Assembly (NCBI GenBank): GCA_014804385.1
Contig: JAAUZW010000035.1
Location: 2,898-11,281, forward strand
Origin: Lachnospiraceae bacterium
GTDB lineage: Bacteria > Bacillota > Clostridia > Lachnospirales > Lachnospiraceae
Direction: 5' to 3'
Length of the DNA: 8,384 nucleotides
Shown: positions 1-6,818 of the stretch, in pieces
How the letters are laid out: each line of letters starts with the position of its first letter
Position numbering within the stretch: position 1 is the first letter of the stretch
Made by a program: the position numbers and the translations under genes
The notes under the pieces: model-generated
Databases searched by the model: none
What the model saw: only the letters and a program-made list of their open reading frames with translations
What the model was told of the DNA's origin: nothing

Positions 1-647
1 GTTTTGATATATTTGGGCACTTCCGGATCATCCTCTATCTTCTTGCGCAGTCTGCGGATGCTGACATTCAGTGTCTTTTCCTCCACATACCGCTCCTCCG
101 CATCCCAGATCTTATCCAACAGATTTTCCCTCGTCAATACGATTCCCCTGTTTTTGATAAAAAACTCTAACAGCCGTATTTCCAGCGCAGTAAGCTCCAC
201 CGGACTTCCATGCTTTTGCAATGATTTGCTTTCAAAATCATAAGTCAGTCCCTCGGAAAGATAGAGCTGCCTCGACGTCCCTTCGCTGCGTTTTAAAAGC
301 GCTCTAATTTTCATAATAAGAACAGGCATGGAAAAGGGCTTCGTCATATAATCATCACAGCCCGCGCGGAACCCTTCTAACATCTCCTCTTCCGTGTCCC
401 GCGCCGTCAGACAGATTACCGGAACAGGCTGTCCGGAGAGAACACTTTTCAGAAAATCCCTGCCGTCTCCGTCCGGCAGATTTCTGTCGAGCAGAATCAG
501 ATTCATCTTCCGGCTCAGACTTTTCTCTGCCTCCGAGAGACTGTGCGCACTATGCGTGATATAACCTTCCTTTTTCAGCGCAAAGACGATTCCGTCATTT
601 AATGTCTTATCGTCTTCTATGATCAGAATATGCTGCTCCAACCTCAT
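1..647 (-). CDS. OmpR/PhoB-family response regulator (3' end cut by window edge)
   Basis: DNA-binding response regulator of a two-component system, expected to be cytoplasmic. The receiver domain (about residues 1-120) has the acidic pair D12/D13 in 'IIEDD', phospho-acceptor D54 in 'LLDRNLPDGDG', T81 in 'CLTAR' and K103 in 'TKPF', so all key residues are present. The C-terminal winged helix (about 130 onward) shows 'LTALEIRLLEFF' and a recognition-helix region 'LNVSIRRLRKKI'. The gene runs off the left edge at 'PEVPKYIK', so only about the last 10-15 residues should be missing. It starts 21 nt after the permease stop and is the third gene of the ABC operon. The GAGGGGG Shine-Dalgarno lies very close to ATG 647; a TTG two codons later (641) has more usual spacing and cannot be excluded. 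The partner histidine kinase is not in the window and probably follows. The family call is secure; the stimulus is unknown. Confidence 0.95.
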   Translation of the reverse strand, partial: MRLEQHILIIEDDKTLNDGIVFALKKEGYITHSAHSLSEAEKSLSRKMNLILLDRNLPDGDGRDFLKSVLSGQPVPVICLTARDTEEEMLEGFRAGCDDYMTKPFSMPVLIMKIRALLKRSEGTSRQLYLSEGLTYDFESKSLQKHGSPVELTALEIRLLEFFIKNRGIVLTRENLLDKIWDAEERYVEEKTLNVSIRRLRKKIEDDPEVPKYIK

Positions 648-668
648 TCCCCCTCTATTGATTACAGA

Positions 669-3233
669 TCACACCACTTCCCGCAGCCTTTCCACTATTG
701 ATTTTCTGTTCATGGCCTTTGTCAGAATCCGCGCCATCACCATACAAAGCACAATGGAAAACAACAGGAAGATAAGAAACGCCTGCATAAATGCCAGTAA
801 TGAAAACCCTGTAAAAACCGGACTGGCAGCTACAAGATACGTAAGTAACGTACCAAATATCGCAGCCAGTCCCACTGATATAAAAATATACCGCGCATAT
901 TTCGTGGAAATATCCCTCTCCATCTGCTTTCCGGTCATTCCGATAGACTGCATGGCAGCATATTCGAGTTTTCTTGCCATCACATCCGTCGTCACTGTAT
1001 TGATCAGATTGGCAATACCAATCAGTCCTACGATGACAGCTAAGAACATGCCGAATATCGTAATCGTTTTTTTCTCCTCCATAAATTCTACACCATCCTG
1101 ATATTTTGCGTCGAGCTTAAGCTGTAAATTACCGTCCGCCTCCAGAAGCTCCGCCACCGTTTCATATTGCTCTTTTCCCTCTTCCAGATCAGCGCTGCTA
1201 AATTTTTCCGACGCATCAAAACATATACGGCTTACGAGATTTTCATAGTCGGAATAAATACTGCAAAACTCCCTGTCACTTATGATGATATTTCCCAATT
1301 TTGTATTCGGTGTGCCAAACATCCAATCATCTGCAACAATCGCCATGACGGTATATGTCCTTTCCACGTAACGCTGCGCCACATCATCATAAAAAGGCAC
1401 AGTGACTTTATCTCCTGCATGTACCTGATCGTCCATCTCTTCTGTCAGGGCAAGCGACTGTTCTTTCCCTCCTAATGTAAGACGTCTGTATATCATATAG
1501 TCTCCTCCGGCGAATTTCTCCGGCTCTATGGCGCCCTCCAATATCTCCATGTATTTTTCATCCCGTGCAAGATATTCCGGCGATACTCCGATTATGCTGA
1601 CACGGTAGTTTCCCCTCTCATTTTCCGGAAATACCACCTTATCATTCCCTTTTTTCATCAGGTTATCATTAACGGAACGTATATCTGCCGCAAGCTCTCC
1701 CTCTTTTCCGATTTCTCCGAGCGATGCCTCATACCAATGGATGCCGTTCCACACAAAAAAGTCCGGCTTGGTTCTCGCCTGATAAATCAAACTGAAATTT
1801 TCCGTAAGCGCCTGTTCCTCCAACGCCACAATCAATTCCTGACTGACGGGACGGTAAGCCTCCTCCTGCATCCATATAGCTGCCTTATGAGAAATCCGGA
1901 AATCCGTCTCATTATACCGCTCCATCATCACATCTACATTATAGCCCGCCGACAAGGTATAAACCAACAGGAATAAAATACCGCTGATTCCGAAAGAGAG
2001 TACCGAAAAAACACCTTTCTTCTGTTTTCCACGATATTTGGAAGCTTCCACCGGAGAAATCGTACAAACTGTCCGAAAAGGTCTCTTCGTACTGATATAT
2101 ACCGTAATCCATGCAAAAGCTGCGCTCAATACAAAAGCTTCCACAATGCCTGCCGGCTGATAGTACATGGCAATCCCATCGGCAAAACGCGAAACAATAC
2201 TCCTTCCGGCGAACCGTCCCACACCGTATCCAATCAGAGTTCCAATTACAATGCCCCACACGGCGATTCGGTTCATCTGGTAAAAAAGCATTCTACGAAG
2301 CTGCCCCGCCGTCATGCCAATGGTCTTTAATTCCCCATAGAACCTGATATCGTTGACAATGGAAATGTCAAAAACATTATAGATAAAAATATAACCGCAA
2401 AACATAATGATTAGAACGATTAAAAAGATAAGCGCCATGACCCCTCCATTCATATCACTCATCTTGTAACCGCTTCCGTTTCCGCCGACAAGCGTATTCA
2501 CTTCGTCCAGTTTTTCATCTCTGTCACGTCCAAGCTTATAAAAAGCCAGATTATTCAACTTGACATAAATCTGGTCATAGCCTTCCGCCAACAGCGGATT
2601 GTAGTTCTGAATGAAATCATTCCCCGTATAGATTTCCTCATAAAAGTTACTGATATTTTTCAACGGATTTTTATAATAACCGCATACCGTCATAGGGATA
2701 ACCTGCTCGATTTCTTCCTCTTCTCCCTGTATCACCACCGTCAGAGAATACTCCGCTCCGATTTCTTCACCAAGCCCCAGCCGCTTAGACATCGTATCTG
2801 ACAAAAGTATTTCATCCGCCTTTTGAGGATAATCTCCTGCAATGAGCTCTACCATATTTTTATCATAATGCACTTTATCCGCGGCAAACAAACGGACTTC
2901 CAGACCTGAAAATTCCCTGTTATGCAGATAGGTAGTACTGCACCTTTTCACATACGCAGCCCAGTCAACCTGAGGAAGCTCCCTCACCTTCGCCAGAACC
3001 TCCTCATCCCCATATATACTGCAGCTATCCGCCCCCGGTCCGGGCGATGCGCCGAAAGAAAGTGTTACCGCCTTTATAAAACCGATGCCGACAGTAAAAA
3101 CGACACAAATCAAAATGGTTGTCAGCGCCACCGCGAGAATAGCCATCCTGTTCCTGACCGAATGAGCCTTATAATCTTCCGCAGCCAGTTCCCTTTCCAG
3201 TCCCGCATTGGAATTTTGAAACATACCTCGCAT
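669..3233 (-). CDS. ABC transporter permease with two FtsX modules
   Basis: Integral membrane subunit of an ABC exporter, 854 residues. Hydrophobic segments lie at about 29-53, 263-288, 322-344, 362-382, 407-430, 724-746, 780-803 and 809-833. This gives two modules of four helices, each with a large extracytoplasmic domain after its first helix (about 55-262 and 431-720). The FtsX cytoplasmic motif occurs twice: 'ELKTIGMTAGQLRRML' near 300 and 'EYAAMQSIGMTGKQM' near 756. This is a fused two-module MacB/LolC-type permease, not a BceB-type permease, which has ten helices and one large loop. Such permeases usually act mechanically on lipids, lipoproteins or peptides at the membrane; the substrate here is unknown. 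The start at 3233 lies 1 nt after the ATPase stop and is preceded by AAAGGGGG inside the ATPase gene, so translation is probably coupled; an internal ATG at 3224 is less well placed. The neighbouring response regulator suggests expression under envelope or antibiotic stress (inference). Confidence 0.93.
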   Translation of the reverse strand: MRGMFQNSNAGLERELAAEDYKAHSVRNRMAILAVALTTILICVVFTVGIGFIKAVTLSFGASPGPGADSCSIYGDEEVLAKVRELPQVDWAAYVKRCSTTYLHNREFSGLEVRLFAADKVHYDKNMVELIAGDYPQKADEILLSDTMSKRLGLGEEIGAEYSLTVVIQGEEEEIEQVIPMTVCGYYKNPLKNISNFYEEIYTGNDFIQNYNPLLAEGYDQIYVKLNNLAFYKLGRDRDEKLDEVNTLVGGNGSGYKMSDMNGGVMALIFLIVLIIMFCGYIFIYNVFDISIVNDIRFYGELKTIGMTAGQLRRMLFYQMNRIAVWGIVIGTLIGYGVGRFAGRSIVSRFADGIAMYYQPAGIVEAFVLSAAFAWITVYISTKRPFRTVCTISPVEASKYRGKQKKGVFSVLSFGISGILFLLVYTLSAGYNVDVMMERYNETDFRISHKAAIWMQEEAYRPVSQELIVALEEQALTENFSLIYQARTKPDFFVWNGIHWYEASLGEIGKEGELAADIRSVNDNLMKKGNDKVVFPENERGNYRVSIIGVSPEYLARDEKYMEILEGAIEPEKFAGGDYMIYRRLTLGGKEQSLALTEEMDDQVHAGDKVTVPFYDDVAQRYVERTYTVMAIVADDWMFGTPNTKLGNIIISDREFCSIYSDYENLVSRICFDASEKFSSADLEEGKEQYETVAELLEADGNLQLKLDAKYQDGVEFMEEKKTITIFGMFLAVIVGLIGIANLINTVTTDVMARKLEYAAMQSIGMTGKQMERDISTKYARYIFISVGLAAIFGTLLTYLVAASPVFTGFSLLAFMQAFLIFLLFSIVLCMVMARILTKAMNRKSIVERLREVV

Positions 3234-3234
3234 T

Positions 3235-3927
3235 TTACAGCCGCCCCCTTTCTCCGGTCTTATCGTCCACGATCCTGCCGTCCTCTAAGTGGATGATACG
3301 ATCCGCCAGTTGGGCTATCGCTTCGTTGTGTGTAATCATGACAATCGTCTGGTGAAATTCTTTTCCCGTCATCTTCAAAAGCCCTGTTACTTCCGCACTC
3401 ATTTTGGAATCCAGATTTCCGGTCGGTTCATCCGCCAGTAAGACCGCCGGTTTCGCTGCGAGCGCTCTTGCAATCGCCACCCTCTGCTGCTGTCCGCCGG
3501 AAAGCTGATTCGGATATCTGTCCATCTTCCCTTCAATCCCAAGTACCTCACAGATGTGCCCGATATATTCCTTATCCGGTCTGTTTCCGTCAAGCCTGAT
3601 TGGAAGCACAATGTTCTTATAAACATTCTGTACCGAGACCAGATTGTAATTCTGAAAAACAAATCCAATATTTCTACGGCGGAATACGGTCAGTTCTTCA
3701 TCCTTCATTTTCAAAATCGAATGACCGTCAATCATAACTTCCCCGCTGTCCGCATAGTCCAGACCGCCTATCAGATTTAGCAGCGTCGTTTTTCCGCTCC
3801 CCGATGTTCCCACAACTGCGGTGAAGCTTCCTTTTTCAATCGAAAAACTGACATCATCCACCGCTTTCACAATGTTTTCTCCACTTCCGTAATATTTCTT
3901 CAAATTTATCGCTTTTAAAATTTCCAT
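3235..3927 (-). CDS. ABC transporter ATP-binding protein, MacB/LolD type
   Basis: Cytoplasmic ATPase that powers the FtsX-type permease encoded next to it; 230 residues, the normal length for this class. All nucleotide-binding motifs are intact: Walker A GTSGSGKT (40-47), Q-loop Q92 in 'FVFQNYNL', signature LSGGQQQR (142-149), Walker B 'VLLADEP' with catalytic E167, D-loop 'NLD' (171-173) and H-loop H200 in 'ITHN'. The 'ADEPTGNLDS' string is typical of the MacB/LolD/BceA group. It is first in the operon; the permease starts 1 nt after its stop. Start ATG 3927 is preceded by GGAGAGGAG, but the last GGAG is about 13 nt away, longer than usual. Expression probably depends on the promoter with direct repeats at 3972-4006. 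The family is clear; the exported substrate cannot be told from sequence. Confidence 0.96.
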   Translation of the reverse strand: MEILKAINLKKYYGSGENIVKAVDDVSFSIEKGSFTAVVGTSGSGKTTLLNLIGGLDYADSGEVMIDGHSILKMKDEELTVFRRRNIGFVFQNYNLVSVQNVYKNIVLPIRLDGNRPDKEYIGHICEVLGIEGKMDRYPNQLSGGQQQRVAIARALAAKPAVLLADEPTGNLDSKMSAEVTGLLKMTGKEFHQTIVMITHNEAIAQLADRIIHLEDGRIVDDKTGERGRL

Positions 3928-3971
3928 AGAAATAGCAATTCTCCTCTCCTGACTGTTTTATTACTTTTCTG

Positions 3972-4006
3972 ATTATAAACGGAGAATATTACATTCTGGT
4001 TACATT
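3972..4006 (-). promoter_or_regulatory. Activator-type promoter of the ABC/response-regulator operon
   Basis: A perfect -10 TATAAT (3972-3977) lies 45 nt upstream of the ATPase start. No TTGACA-like -35 is found at 16-18 bp spacing. Instead two identical heptamers AATGTAA (4000-4006 and 3989-3995), separated by CCAG, give an 11-bp period, and the second ends 11 nt before the -10. Tandem 11-bp half-sites replacing the -35 are the layout used by PhoB/OmpR-class activators. The upstream heptamer is also one arm of an imperfect palindrome (TTAACATTT, then CCCT, then AAATGTAA), so a dimeric inverted site is possible. The binding protein is inferred, not seen; the response regulator in this operon is the first candidate. 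Confidence 0.65.
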
Positions 4007-4018
4007 TAGGGAAATGTT

Positions 4019-4049
4019 AAAAGGAGAACCCCGTCTCCAGGATTCTCCT
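4019..4049 (-). terminator. Rho-independent terminator after the DUF4190 gene
   Basis: On the minus strand AGGAGAATCC pairs with GGGTTCTCCT (10 bp including one G-U) around an 8-nt loop, followed by a short TTTT run. It lies 40 nt after the DUF4190 stop and separates that unit from the promoter of the ABC/response-regulator operon. The plus strand also ends in a T-rich run, so it may work weakly in both directions. The U-tract is short, so efficiency is uncertain. Confidence 0.75.
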
Positions 4050-4088
4050 CTTTTCATACAAATAAATATATAGCCGAGTCTGCGACGC

Positions 4089-4631
4089 CTATACCAGCAT
4101 CAGCCCCAGCGCAAAGAAATAGAAAAAGATAAGCGTCAGGATACAGTCGATAATGGAAAGAACCAGACCCGTGATCGCCATCCCTCTTCCTCCATGTCCT
4201 TTAGCTACCGCAATGATACCGCAGATCAGACCCGCCAGGCATAAGATTAAATCTAAACCCGGAATCCAGAAAAAGAGCAGACCTAAAATACCGCATACCA
4301 GCGCCGCCACAGAAGTGCCCCGCGTTTCGCCCGGCACTGCATCGTAAACCACCGCCTTCACAGGCTGCCCAAAGTTTTGCTGATTATACTGTTGCTGTGC
4401 ACCGTAAGGCGTCTGGCTGTACACCGGCGCTCCAGGCTGTTGCTGCGCACCGTAAGGGTTCTGCGCATACTGCTGATTGCCATAGGGCTGCTGATTCTCA
4501 TAACCCTGCTGATTCCCGTATGGCTGCTGATTCTCATAACCCTGCTGCTCCCCGTAAGGCTGCTGTGCACCGTATGTGCCCTGCTGATCATTCACGGGTC
4601 CGTTATATCCATAATTTTGATTCTCGTCCAT
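4089..4631 (-). CDS. DUF4190-domain membrane protein with Q/N/G/Y/P-rich repeat tail
   Basis: Small membrane protein of unknown function, 180 residues. Residues 1-90 are low complexity, rich in Gln, Asn, Gly, Tyr and Pro, with tandem repeats of the type PYGNQQGYENQQ, and have no signal peptide. Residues 105-180 are the DUF4190-like part: 'TSVAALVCGILGLL', a second hydrophobic segment 'LILCLAGLICGIIAVA', the conserved short loop 'KGHGGRGMAITGLVLS', and a final hydrophobic helix. The disordered tail followed by two or three helices is common in Clostridia and actinobacteria, with the tail probably cytoplasmic. GGGAG lies 7 nt before the ATG. It sits 25 nt after the FAIM1-like membrane protein gene and is followed by a terminator, so the two form one transcription unit. 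The family has no established role; envelope scaffolding or protein clustering by the tail would be speculation. Confidence 0.88.
   Translation of the reverse strand: MDENQNYGYNGPVNDQQGTYGAQQPYGEQQGYENQQPYGNQQGYENQQPYGNQQYAQNPYGAQQQPGAPVYSQTPYGAQQQYNQQNFGQPVKAVVYDAVPGETRGTSVAALVCGILGLLFFWIPGLDLILCLAGLICGIIAVAKGHGGRGMAITGLVLSIIDCILTLIFFYFFALGLMLV
4470..4559 (-). repeat. 36-bp in-frame tandem repeat (about 2.5 copies)
   Basis: The DUF4190 gene contains two full 36-bp units (4524-4559 and 4488-4523) encoding PYG(E/N)QQGYENQQ, then a half unit (4470-4487, PYGNQQ). The units are nearly identical in DNA, which suggests recent duplication or slippage. More diverged YGAQQ-type pieces lie on both sides. 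Copy number may vary between strains without breaking the frame. Confidence 0.85.
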
Positions 4632-4655
4632 CTCTTAACTCCCTTTCCGTTACAT

Positions 4656-5132
4656 CTACGAAAGCTGTGCGCCGATCACCAGGAAGCCCAGCACCAATAC
4701 CACCACAATAAAGGCAATCAAAATACCATAAGCTGCTCCGGTCTTCTTGCTCAGAGTCATCTTATAAGCCGCCAGATCCACCAGTATATTGATAGCGAAT
4801 CCAATCAGACCAAACATAAAGATAGAAACGACAGCACTCAAACCTACCAGCACATTGATACCTACCGGGATATTTCTAATCGGCTCATAAGGCGTGCCAT
4901 CCTCTAAATAGGTTCCGTTGACAGCAAGACGTACCTTATTGCCTATCACTACCAGATTACACTCTGCACCCGGAATACTGATCTGATGATCCGCCATCCA
5001 AATGACCCAGTTCTTAGACTTCATCTTATAGGCATCTCCGTCAACGATACACTTTGCTCCGCCGAATCCCTTTGAAAAAACGATCTGATGCACGTTACCC
5101 ATGCTGTCTGTTACACTCCAATTTTTGGTCAT
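4656..5132 (-). CDS. Uncharacterised membrane protein with FAIM1-like N-terminal domain
   Basis: 158-residue protein of unknown function. Residues 1-88 look like a soluble beta-rich domain: 'WSVTDSMGNVHQIVFSKG', 'IVDGDAYKMKSKNW', 'HQISIPGAECNLVVIGNKVRLAVNG'. The order of features (W, D/G, H-I-F, VDG, W, alternating strands, VNG) resembles the FAIM1 beta-sandwich of animals; I judge this by eye from memory of that family. Residues 91-122 and 132-155 are hydrophobic and should form two or three membrane helices. There is no signal peptide, so the N-domain is probably cytoplasmic. ATG 5132 is chosen because GGAGGAG lies 8 nt upstream; a longer in-frame start at 5228 would lie inside the promoter. 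It is first in a two-gene unit with the DUF4190 protein 25 nt downstream. That it is a gene is well supported; the fold assignment is tentative. Confidence 0.85.
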   Translation of the reverse strand: MTKNWSVTDSMGNVHQIVFSKGFGGAKCIVDGDAYKMKSKNWVIWMADHQISIPGAECNLVVIGNKVRLAVNGTYLEDGTPYEPIRNIPVGINVLVGLSAVVSIFMFGLIGFAINILVDLAAYKMTLSKKTGAAYGILIAFIVVVLVLGFLVIGAQLS

Positions 5133-5170
5133 GATTCGTTCTCCTCCTCTTTTCCCTGAAAACCTTATAT

Positions 5171-5194
5171 CGTTATGACTCTCTGTCGATAACG
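5171..5194 (-). promoter_or_regulatory. Hairpin at the predicted 5' end of the FAIM1-like/DUF4190 mRNA
   Basis: On the minus strand CGTTATCGAC and GTCATAACG form a 9-bp stem with one bulged C and loop AGAGA. The stem begins almost exactly at the start site expected from the promoter at 5200-5228. There is no U-tract, so it is not a terminator; a 5'-end stabilising hairpin or a protein-binding site is more likely. No function is shown. Confidence 0.5.
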
Positions 5195-5199
5195 TCACT

Positions 5200-5228
5200 A
5201 TTTTACAGTATTCTACAGGGTTTTGCAA
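5200..5228 (-). promoter_or_regulatory. Sigma-A type promoter for the FAIM1-like/DUF4190 unit
   Basis: -35 TTGCAA (5223-5228) and -10 TAAAAT (5200-5205) are separated by 17 bp. The predicted start near 5193 gives a leader of about 60 nt before ATG 5132. The match is good in both boxes and spacing. Confidence 0.75.
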
Positions 5229-5256
5229 GTGGAACAGGAGTTTTTTCCTATATTTT

Positions 5257-5928
5257 CTAGACGTAGTCTCTTTTCTCTATCACTTTCACACACAGAACCA
5301 TCGCCGCACACAGTATCACCAAAGTTGCCGCCACTGCGCCCACACCTGCTCCCAGCAATTTTCCGCCGATCTTAGCAAGTTCGTTCCCATCGACTGCCGT
5401 CACCTCCTCTATCTTCCCAAGACAATAGGTGGCCAGAAAGAACATCACCATTCCCGGCAGCGTTCTTACAATGCCCGCCAAATACTGTCCGTTAAATTTG
5501 CCCGCTCCAAACAGATACAGAAACAGAAATTCCAAAGTCATCAGAAAAATACCGATTGCCAGATTCAACAGACAAAACGCCACCATCCAGGATGCGATCG
5601 GATACCCCAGCAGATCATAAACCACCATAAAAAAACCGCTGACCACGAATGTCATAGCTATATAGGAAAGCCCATACAAGAATCTTCCCGCCACCCTGTC
5701 CTTCACCGTGGAAGGAAGCAGTACCAGAAAGCCAACCTCCTTCTTTGCACAGGGGCCGAAAGGAGAAGTTGCAAACACCACCGCGATGAACAACATATAA
5801 GAACAGGTGATCAACACGGACTTCTGCATGATCCCCATGATCATTGCTATGCCATAAAATATTGGCAAAAAATACACTTGTTGTCTCACTATAGCGTAAT
5901 CTATTTTCATAAAATGTACCGCTCTCAT
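5257..5928 (-). CDS. ABC-2 type transporter permease of the ytr-like operon
   Basis: Integral membrane protein of 223 residues with about six hydrophobic segments: 'VYFLPIFYGIAMIMGI', 'LITCSYMLFIAVVFA', 'LSYIAMTFVVSGFFMVV', 'MVAFCLLNLAIGIFLMTLEFLFLYLF', 'LPGMVMFFLATYCL' and 'LLGAGVGAVAATLVILCAAMVLCV'. Length and layout fit the small ABC-2 permeases paired with YtrB/BcrA-like ATPases and GntR regulators. The charged stretch 'PFGPCAKKEVGFLVLLPSTVKDRVAGRFL' after the second helix is typical of this family ('LP.. ...V..R'). Its ATG overlaps the ATPase stop in an ATGA arrangement, showing translational coupling. It is last in the operon, and I see no clear terminator after it. Permease and ATPase probably form an exporter or envelope-stress complex; the substrate is unknown. 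Confidence 0.88.
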   Translation of the reverse strand: MRAVHFMKIDYAIVRQQVYFLPIFYGIAMIMGIMQKSVLITCSYMLFIAVVFATSPFGPCAKKEVGFLVLLPSTVKDRVAGRFLYGLSYIAMTFVVSGFFMVVYDLLGYPIASWMVAFCLLNLAIGIFLMTLEFLFLYLFGAGKFNGQYLAGIVRTLPGMVMFFLATYCLGKIEEVTAVDGNELAKIGGKLLGAGVGAVAATLVILCAAMVLCVKVIEKRDYV

Positions 5929-6797
5929 ACCTTTTCCCCCTGTCTTCCTCTATTCAGGATATAGTGTACTACGATCTGGTCAATATTCGGTTTCTCAAAA
6001 CTGTATGCACTGCCTAACAACTCCGCCTTATCTGCCGGCAGGAGCGCCTCAAATCCATAGGCATTCTCCTCCAGACCGATCAGCTCATCCCTGAGAGCAG
6101 GCGTGATATCGGCACGGTCCCCCTTCACCAGCAAAAAGCTCTCAATCAGCTCATCCTTTGTGTCGTAGAGAACTGTCCTGCCTTCGTGTATAAAATAGAT
6201 GTAGTCTGCGATCTGTTCCAGGTCACTTAAAATATGCGTGGAAAAGATCACGCTGTGCTCTCCGTCCATCACATACTCCTGTAAAAGCTTCAGGATATTG
6301 ACCCGCATCATCGGATCCAGTCCGTTCGTCGCCTCGTCCAGCACCAGAAGCCTGGTTTCCCTGGAAAACACCGATGCAAACATCAGCATAACCTTCATGC
6401 CTCTGGAAAAATCTTTGATCTGCTTCTTTTCCGGCAGATTCCACTCCCGCACAAAACCATCGAATTTTTCTGTGGAAAAGGTAGCATAAAAACGCTTCAA
6501 AATTCTGCGGATATGCCGGATCGTAAAGTTATCCGGAAAATAGGATTCATCTCCCACATAACCGATACAGTCTCTGTATGCTGCCATATCTTCCCCACAG
6601 GTTATTCCGTCAATGGTGATCTCACCGTCGGAACATTTCTGAATGCCCGTGATCAAATTGAGCGTGGTGGTCTTCCCCGATCCGTTTGGGCCTACATAGC
6701 CCATGATATAGCCCTTCGGCAGTGTAAAACTAATATCCTTTAAAGCAAAAGTCTTATAGGACTTCGACACATTCTTCACTTCCAGCAATTCTCCCAT
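5925..6797 (-). CDS. ABC transporter ATP-binding protein, BcrA/YtrB type
   Basis: Cytoplasmic ATPase of 290 residues. Walker A is GPNGSGKT (36-43), Walker B 'LLVLDE' with E155, D-loop 'NGLDP' (158-162) and H-loop H188 in 'STHI'. The Q-loop glutamine is not evident ('IGYVGDESYFP', 78-88), and the signature is the variant 'FSRGMKV' (130-136) instead of LSGGQ. Both departures, especially SRGMK, are usual in this subfamily and do not imply loss of function. The C-terminal 80 residues are a family-specific extension ending in 'DQIVVHYILNRG'. GGAGG lies 4 nt before the ATG, a short spacing, but no better start is nearby. It starts 21 nt after the GntR gene and overlaps the permease gene by 4 nt. 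Relatives act in export or resistance to cell-wall-active peptides (family knowledge); the role here is inferred. Confidence 0.94.
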   Translation of the reverse strand: MGELLEVKNVSKSYKTFALKDISFTLPKGYIMGYVGPNGSGKTTTLNLITGIQKCSDGEITIDGITCGEDMAAYRDCIGYVGDESYFPDNFTIRHIRRILKRFYATFSTEKFDGFVREWNLPEKKQIKDFSRGMKVMLMFASVFSRETRLLVLDEATNGLDPMMRVNILKLLQEYVMDGEHSVIFSTHILSDLEQIADYIYFIHEGRTVLYDTKDELIESFLLVKGDRADITPALRDELIGLEENAYGFEALLPADKAELLGSAYSFEKPNIDQIVVHYILNRGRQGEKV

Positions 6798-6818
6798 GTC
6801 TCCTCCATTCTGAAGCCG

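Noticed and set aside
669..1101. A plus-strand open frame within the permease 3' end.
   Set aside because: Antisense to membrane helices of the permease, no domain and no convincing ribosome binding site.
4377..4907. A plus-strand open frame of 176 codons opposite the DUF4190 gene and its neighbour.
   Set aside because: It is a shadow of the repeat-rich minus-strand gene (Leu/Ile-rich because it is antisense to Gln/Asn codons) and spans the junction of two well-supported genes.
4656..5228. Longer version of the FAIM1-like protein starting at an ATG at 5228, adding 32 residues.
   Set aside because: The extra part overlaps the predicted promoter (5200-5228) and leader hairpin, has no good ribosome binding site, and its sequence looks non-coding. 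ATG 5132 has GGAGGAG at ideal distance.
6078..6797. Possible inactivation of the YtrB-like ATPase, because the Q-loop glutamine and the LSGGQ signature are absent.
   Set aside because: The SRGMK signature is normal in this subfamily, and Walker A, Walker B glutamate and H-loop are intact, so an active enzyme is expected.
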